Origin: Xiphophorus maculatus | Taxonomy: Eukaryota > Chordata > Actinopteri > Cyprinodontiformes > Poeciliidae | NCBI RefSeq assembly: GCF_002775205.1 | Contig: NC_036443.1 | Coordinates: 31,893,717 to 31,957,716, forward strand | Reading direction: 5' to 3' | DNA length: 64,000 bases | Part shown: one piece after another, positions 49,352 to 64,000 of the stretch | Layout of the letters: every line of letters begins with the position of its first letter | How positions within the stretch are numbered: position 1 is the first letter of the stretch | Notes under the pieces: model-generated | What the model saw: the letters and a program-made list of their open reading frames with translations, nothing else | Told to the model about the DNA's origin: nothing | Database searches by the model: none | Made by a program: the position numbers and the translations under genes

Positions 49352-49468
49352 ATGGAGGCTGCGGAGCCCCACCGCGGCAACTCGGAGCGGTTACATAACG
49401 GCAGCAGGTCGGCAGAGAAGCGGCTGAACGTCTCCTCCTCCTCCGCCTCCTCCTCAGCTCCACTGTGA
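49352..49468 (+). promoter_or_regulatory. Upstream ORF in the elk1 5' leader
   Basis: A 38-codon frame (MEAAEPHRGNSERLHNGS...) ends TGA at 49466. A second uORF (MEAV, 49532-49546) ends 28 bases before the elk1 ATG at 49575. Whether both are in the mature leader is inferred, not shown. Confidence 0.4.
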
Positions 49469-49574
49469 CACTTCTGCACGCAAACAGACCCGCAACAGCA
49501 GCAGCAGCGACACGACGCCGACAGCCGCAGCATGGAGGCGGTGTGACTGCTGGCAGGCTGAACCCGCTCAGAAG

Positions 49575-58692
<9,118 letters not shown>

Positions 58693-61600
58693 TCCCGACC
58701 CCAGGACTCCCTTTGGACCGAATCCTGAGGCGCTTCCGCAGCGCCACCTGCTGGAGACAGGTGAAGATGATGATGCCAGGTGGACGGCCTTCATCCTCAT
58801 TAAAACCCTCGTCTTCGTCAGAATGGTGCTGGGCGACGCCGGGAACCCAAAGCATCCGGAACCAACCAGAAACTGAAGCCGGACGGTGGTTGACTGGTTT
58901 CTCTGTAACCATGGCAACACCCATCAGCACCGCACCGGTCTGAGAACCGGGAGGAAAGGTCGGCGCAGCCGGAACTTTGGGATTCTGTTTATTTATGCTG
59001 GATTTGCTCCAGACGTTCCTGATCCGACTTGGGTCGGATTAAAGATCCATTTTACAGACCGAGCTCTGCTCTGATTGGCCACGCCTTACCTGCAACGGAC
59101 CAATCACAGAGCAGCGTCCTCCCTGCAGGGGGCGCTCACATTCCTCCTCCTGGATTTCAGATCTAAACTGTAAATATTCCTCTGTTGCCACAGATCGGTT
59201 CTGTTGAGGCGGGTTCGATCAGAACCCCTGAACTGGTTCTGGTTGCCATAGTAACTCGTTGATCCACAATGGATCTTTGCTAAAACTGATGTTTTTGGTC
59301 CAGAACCAGAGTGCTTAGTCTGGATTGTTCCGCTTGATCTGATCAGAACCTCAAACCCAGCCGCTGTAGAGCGGTTCCGACGGTCTTTAAGGGTTCCAGT
59401 TTCAGGAATATCGGACCATTTCTGTCCGGAGAATGTTGAACTAACGGAGAACTCCGACCTTTAGGATCTACCGACCGGATTGGACCGGATTCAGGAAGTT
59501 TCTGAGCTGGAAGCTGGAAAATCTGATTCCAGAGGAAAAGATGAAATTCTGTGTTTATAAAAGAAAAACTGTTTGAGTCAAAATGTTGAACGTTTTTCAG
59601 GACGAAATATTGTTGAGCGGCTCTGATGAAGGAGCGGCGAGCGGCACTTTACTGAGGAGGAGGAGGAGGATGAAGGTGGAGGGTGAGATTCTCCAGTTTG
59701 GAGAAGAAACCATCTGACTGTTGCTAGCTGTGGTTGCCACGGTAACCTGACATGACTGTTGCTGTTGCCTTCATAGTGTTTCTGAGTCGCTGAGGTTGGG
59801 TCAGACCCACCTGGACTGGATCCGTTCCCTCGCACAGGTCCAATCAGTCAGCAGGTACGATACGCGCAGCGTCCACCGAACGCAGTGTCCTGCACGCTCG
59901 GACCCACTTAGACGGTATCCTTGTACGTATCTGACCTTTCCCTGTTGCACTCCGACTTGGACGGACTCTCATACCAGACATGGTCTCGGATTTGGACACA
60001 GCCGGGTCACAGACGCCATGTTTGGACCTTCAACCCTTCAGACTCGGACCATCAGAACCTGTTGCTGTTCAGAAACCCGGTCCTGATGAGGAACCGGGAT
60101 TTCTGAGGTTGGGTTCCTTTGGCCCGAGTTCTGGTGCTGACTGTGTCCTGATGATGGGGCTTCCCAGCCTCTGCGGGTCCCTGAATGCAGCATGACTCTA
60201 TTTTTCTACCAGAGATCCGAGTTTATTTTGTTCTCAAAGTTGCCTTAAAGATCCTGAGCAGCAGGAAGGAGGTTCTGGAAGATTCTGTCCGACCAAGAAG
60301 CCATGTTTGTGGACCAGAACATTTCTCTCACCAGCAGAACCTGAAGAATGTCTCCACACTGATCACTCAGCATTTCCTCCTGCTGCTCCGTGTGGTTCTG
60401 TTTGATGGAACTGGACCCGACTTCTGAAGGTATCTGCAGAACCCGAAGCTCCATTCAGACCCGACTCGTTTCTGTGTGCGGGTGTGACCCATTTAGCTCC
60501 GTCTGTCTGAGGTTCTTCTCTGCTGGAGCCGATGGAGAACCTGGCAGGTGTCTGCTGAGCAGAACCTAAAGGTTTGGTTTTGACCTGAAGGGATCTGATG
60601 GAGGCTTCAGCAGAACCTCAGAGTCTCTGTTTACCCGGTTCCTTGGGCCAGAACATCCTGAGTCACTATCCCTGTTCCATGACGGGGCTTCAAAGCCCCA
60701 CGACCCGTCTGACGACACTAAAGTCTTTAGATGTGACACCGCCGTCAGGTGGTCCCTGGCTCCGCCTCCTGTAGGTCAGGTGGTCCCTGGCTCCGCCTCC
60801 TGGTGGTGCTGATGTTCTAGAGTTTTCTTTCTGACCTGCTGATCTTCTTTTATTACTTCAGTGTGGTGGGCGGGGCTAAAACCCTATTTGTGTTATGTCC
60901 CATGATGCTTTGCAGACAGGAAGCTCCAGAACGTTTTCTGTACATACATGATGCTCCTGATCACATGACTGTTTAACCTGTGCTATGTGACTGGGCCGAC
61001 CAATGACATGTTTCTGTCGTCACTCCTCAAGGCATGGCCCCGCCCCTCCTCGGCTGCCATTGGCTGGAGGGTTGATTGATGTAAAGGGGCGGGGCCTGCG
61101 TTTATTTTTCTGGGTCTGACGACAAACTTTAAATCAAAAGATATTTTTATTTGATGTAAACGTTGTTTTCTACAATCGCATCAGGAAATAAAGATTCATC
61201 CGAGTCTCTACGAGTCTCTCCTTGTTCTTCAGGTCCACATTCCAGACCTTCCTTTCTTTAGAGAAATGGGTGGAGCTCAATTGTTCACATCCAGAAACAG
61301 AAAAGAGATGCGACTTGAGATTTTCAGGCTATTTTTCTCCAGGCAGTATTTTGACCTTACTGTTGGACTCTGAATGCTTAATGTCCAGTTTGGGGTCTTC
61401 AGTAACAGATAAACTATTTTATGACAGTTTTGGGGAGTTTACTATCACTTGCAATATACATATACACAAACTATTTTGTTAGTTTTGGGGACCTTACTTT
61501 TCGAAGTCCTACAAGTTAAGTAGAATATAATGTTGGCACTTAATCCCCCCAAACTTTCAGCAGAAAGCTGCTCAGCATCACAATGTGAATGATCATATTT

Positions 61601-63436
61601 TCTATCCAGTCCTAAAATAATTAATTCACAATTCTGTTTGCTCATTTGATAACATGCAAAGGTTTGCAAAGTCAGGTCTCTAGTTGTTTTGAAGAAATCA
61701 TAACTGTCCAACTGGCTGTCAGCAGTTTAAATGTTCTGTAGTTTTGATAGAACTGATTCAGCAGTTCCCATGAACACTGTTCATTACAACAAAAGGAAAT
61801 ACATCTTCACCACTGAGTGCCATCAGAAAACATTAACGAAGAAAAAACTTTTCTTCCAAATACATTCAACGTGTAATGATGACATAATAAAAACCAAGAT
61901 TAAAAACTGTCAGCTTGGGAAAAAAGGTTTTTACTCTTCAGAAAGAGGAAAGACTTTATTCTGAAATGAACCATCACTTCCTCTCAGCAGCTCAAACAGG
62001 AAGTTGTCAAAGAACCAGCAAAAAGCAACCAAATATTAAAATCTGGATGCTGGTTCTCCTCCATCCAGTCCAGTCCGGACTGGACCGGACCAGACCGGAC
62101 TCTAAACATCAAATGCTCCAAACATCTGATGCAGGTGGAACCAGGAAGCTGTTCCCTTCCTGTTTCCTGTGAGTTTTGGCATGAAGTCCAACAGAACCGG
62201 TCCGGCTGCTGAGCAGGTAGAACTCACCTCAGGTTGGACCTGCAGCGCCCCCTGCTGTCAGGAGGCTGTTTTATTATCCACACACTTTATACACCATAAT
62301 GTTTATGACAGAATTTCTGACAAAACACTGTAAACTTTTACTGCTGTGATGTCATAAATCATGGATATAAATCTGCTGAATTAGAATTTAATGTTTCTGT
62401 TACACTTTCCACTAATGAAGAGATTAATATAATTATATTAAACTGTTATAATCTACTGCCATGGCGACCGCCAGACCCCGACGGGATGAGAGTGGAAGAA
62501 TGTTATAATCTATTATAACAGTAATTCATTGTAATTAATGTATTAGCAGCTGACGTTTATTTGCTTCATGATGCGTTCACAGGCCCTTAGAAAGTGGGAT
62601 GTTTCACCTCTCTTCAGCTCCCACCAGGGAAACATGGCGCCTCATTTTTCTGAACAGACCAGACGAAGCCTGCAGACGTTTCAACTTACAGTTTAATCAG
62701 AAACTCCCAGCGAAGCATTTTATCTGTAATCATTGAGGGCAGAAGAGACTAAACAGAAATGTTTTTAAAAATACAAAAATCACAAAGAAAATGCAACAAT
62801 TGTAAAACTCCACAACATTAAACGCCTCAGAGTAGAACAGAAAGACCCGATGCTTTAAAATAAACTTCCTGAGAGAAAACCGGCTCCTAAAATCTGATTT
62901 GATCAGCTATTAATTCCCCTGAAGGCACCACACAGTACCACCAAACCCTGATGATGCAGATTCTACACCAACCAGGGAAGCACTTTGTCACCATCTAGTG
63001 ACATCTAGGATGGCATAATAAATATGGAATGATATGCTTAAATAAACAAACTTGATGAAACCATCAGTTTTTCTGGTTAAGGAGGCAGTGAAGCAGGAAG
63101 GGGCCGAGCGCGCGGCTCTGAGGAGCCTCAGCTCCCAGAACCAGTTGAATTATTCCTAGTTATGGAGTCAAATGTTTCTGATAACCGGACGGAAAAGAAA
63201 TGCCTTAGTTTTAATTTAGTGACGGGTTTTACTCCCTGATCATGATGTCACTTCCTCTTGGATTGGACTTTTTCTCAGCAGATGTTGCAACAGTGGAAGA
63301 TCAGGATTAGGAAGAAAGTTTGGGAAACAAGAGAGTGATTTTATTTTGGCGGGTCAGAGAACAGCAGCGGGGAGTTTTGCAGTTTGGTTTGTGAAGCAGC
63401 TGATCTGTAACCATGCCGACCACAGACGGATTCTGC
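58693..63436. other. elk1 3' UTR and intergenic DNA
   Basis: Candidate 3' UTR to about 61.2 kb, then AT-rich sequence with no recognisable gene. Short frames at 61222-62172 show no coding character. Confidence 0.6.
61187..61192 (+). terminator. elk1: Candidate distal elk1 polyadenylation signal
   Basis: AATAAA about 2.5 kb after the stop; ATTAAA at about 59038 is a proximal alternative. Neither is proven. Confidence 0.35.
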
Positions 63437-63918
63437 TCAGACTCCCGTCTGGTCCCTGATCCAGCGCCGGAACCGGGTGACCCGAGTGTAGACGCCGGGT
63501 TTGTTCCTGAGGCCGCAGCCTTCGCCCCAGCTGACCACGCCCGCCACGAAGACCCGCCCACTGGGGTCAGTGACGGCCAGCGGCCCGCCCGAGTCGCCCT
63601 GCAGGGGGCGACAGAGGAAACCATGACTCTGGTTCTGATGAGTCCAAACCCTCTAGCTTAGGTTCTGCAGAGTCCTGATCCATATTCTATTGAAACCATG
63701 ACATGTTTTCCTTCCTCCTGTCAGCAGGCCCCGCCCCCCTGCCGTTTCTGACCCGGCTAGGCTCCAGGGACCTGGCCTCACCTGACAGGCGTCCACGCCT
63801 CCGCCCAGCACCCCGGCGCACAGCATCCGGTCGCTGAGCGAGTCTCGCAGCAGAGACCGACACACGGTGCTGTTGATGATCCGGACCCGGGCTTTCTGCA
63901 GAACAGTGGTGCCGGCAC
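63437..63918 (-). CDS. Matriptase-like trypsin-fold serine protease, last two exons (partial)
   Basis: The gene runs off the window on the right. Exon 63918-63782 encodes [35 protein letters not shown]. Exon 63598-63437 encodes [53 protein letters not shown] and stop. The catalytic Ser (GDSGG), the S1-pocket Asp (DACQGDSGG) giving Arg/Lys specificity, and SWGEGC are all present. 'LQK.RVRIIN' and the terminal 'TGV' most resemble ST14 (matriptase) among type II transmembrane proteases; TMPRSS9 is an alternative. His and Asp of the triad lie beyond the window. Confidence 0.88.
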
Positions 63919-64000
63919 CTGCAGAACACGCAAACGGGTCGGGTTCATCGCTGCAACATCGCCTTCTGTCATTACAACGGCTTCGCTTGATTTTTAAAGT

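Overview
The window is genomic DNA from a ray-finned (teleost) fish. It holds multi-exon vertebrate genes with canonical GT/AG junctions, fish-type LINEs, SINEs and DNA transposons, dense (CA)n microsatellites and many minisatellites. Exons were read by eye from splice signals and frame continuity; where I give exon lists, every junction keeps phase unless I say otherwise.

Layout. 1-2515: decayed L2/CR1-type LINE interrupted by a tRNA-derived SINE. 3264-~19396 (+): a MAGI-family scaffold (PDZ0, guanylate-kinase-like, one WW, PDZ1, PDZ2, PDZ4, PDZ5) that I read as the fish magix gene. 21037-25640 (-): a 711-residue CXXC zinc-finger protein that I do not recognise outside the finger. 28317-31063 (-): a fast-evolved GATA1-type factor with a damaged-looking N-finger and a very short tail. 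32537-34613 (-): cdk20, complete. 35300-41000: an L1-like LINE (-) and an I/Jockey-like LINE (+) head to head, the latter split by a 2 kb, 15-bp minisatellite. 41224-45372 (+): uxt, complete. 49575-58692 (+): elk1, complete, whose second coding intron is about 2 kb of a 28-bp minisatellite repeating the 5' splice site about 70 times. 63437-63918 (-): the last two exons of a matriptase-like serine protease running off the window.

MAGIX, GATA1, UXT and ELK1 all map to human Xp11.23, so the block looks like conserved synteny, with cdk20 and the CXXC gene as additional members. The genes do not form a pathway: they are a junctional scaffold, two transcription factors (one ETS, one GATA), a DNA-binding CXXC protein, a cilium-linked kinase and a prefoldin-like chaperone subunit.

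The most striking property is that tandem arrays repeatedly start or end at exon-intron junctions. The extreme case is elk1, where the exon end and its splice donor were themselves amplified. Second are the divergent GATA factor and the unrecognised CXXC protein.
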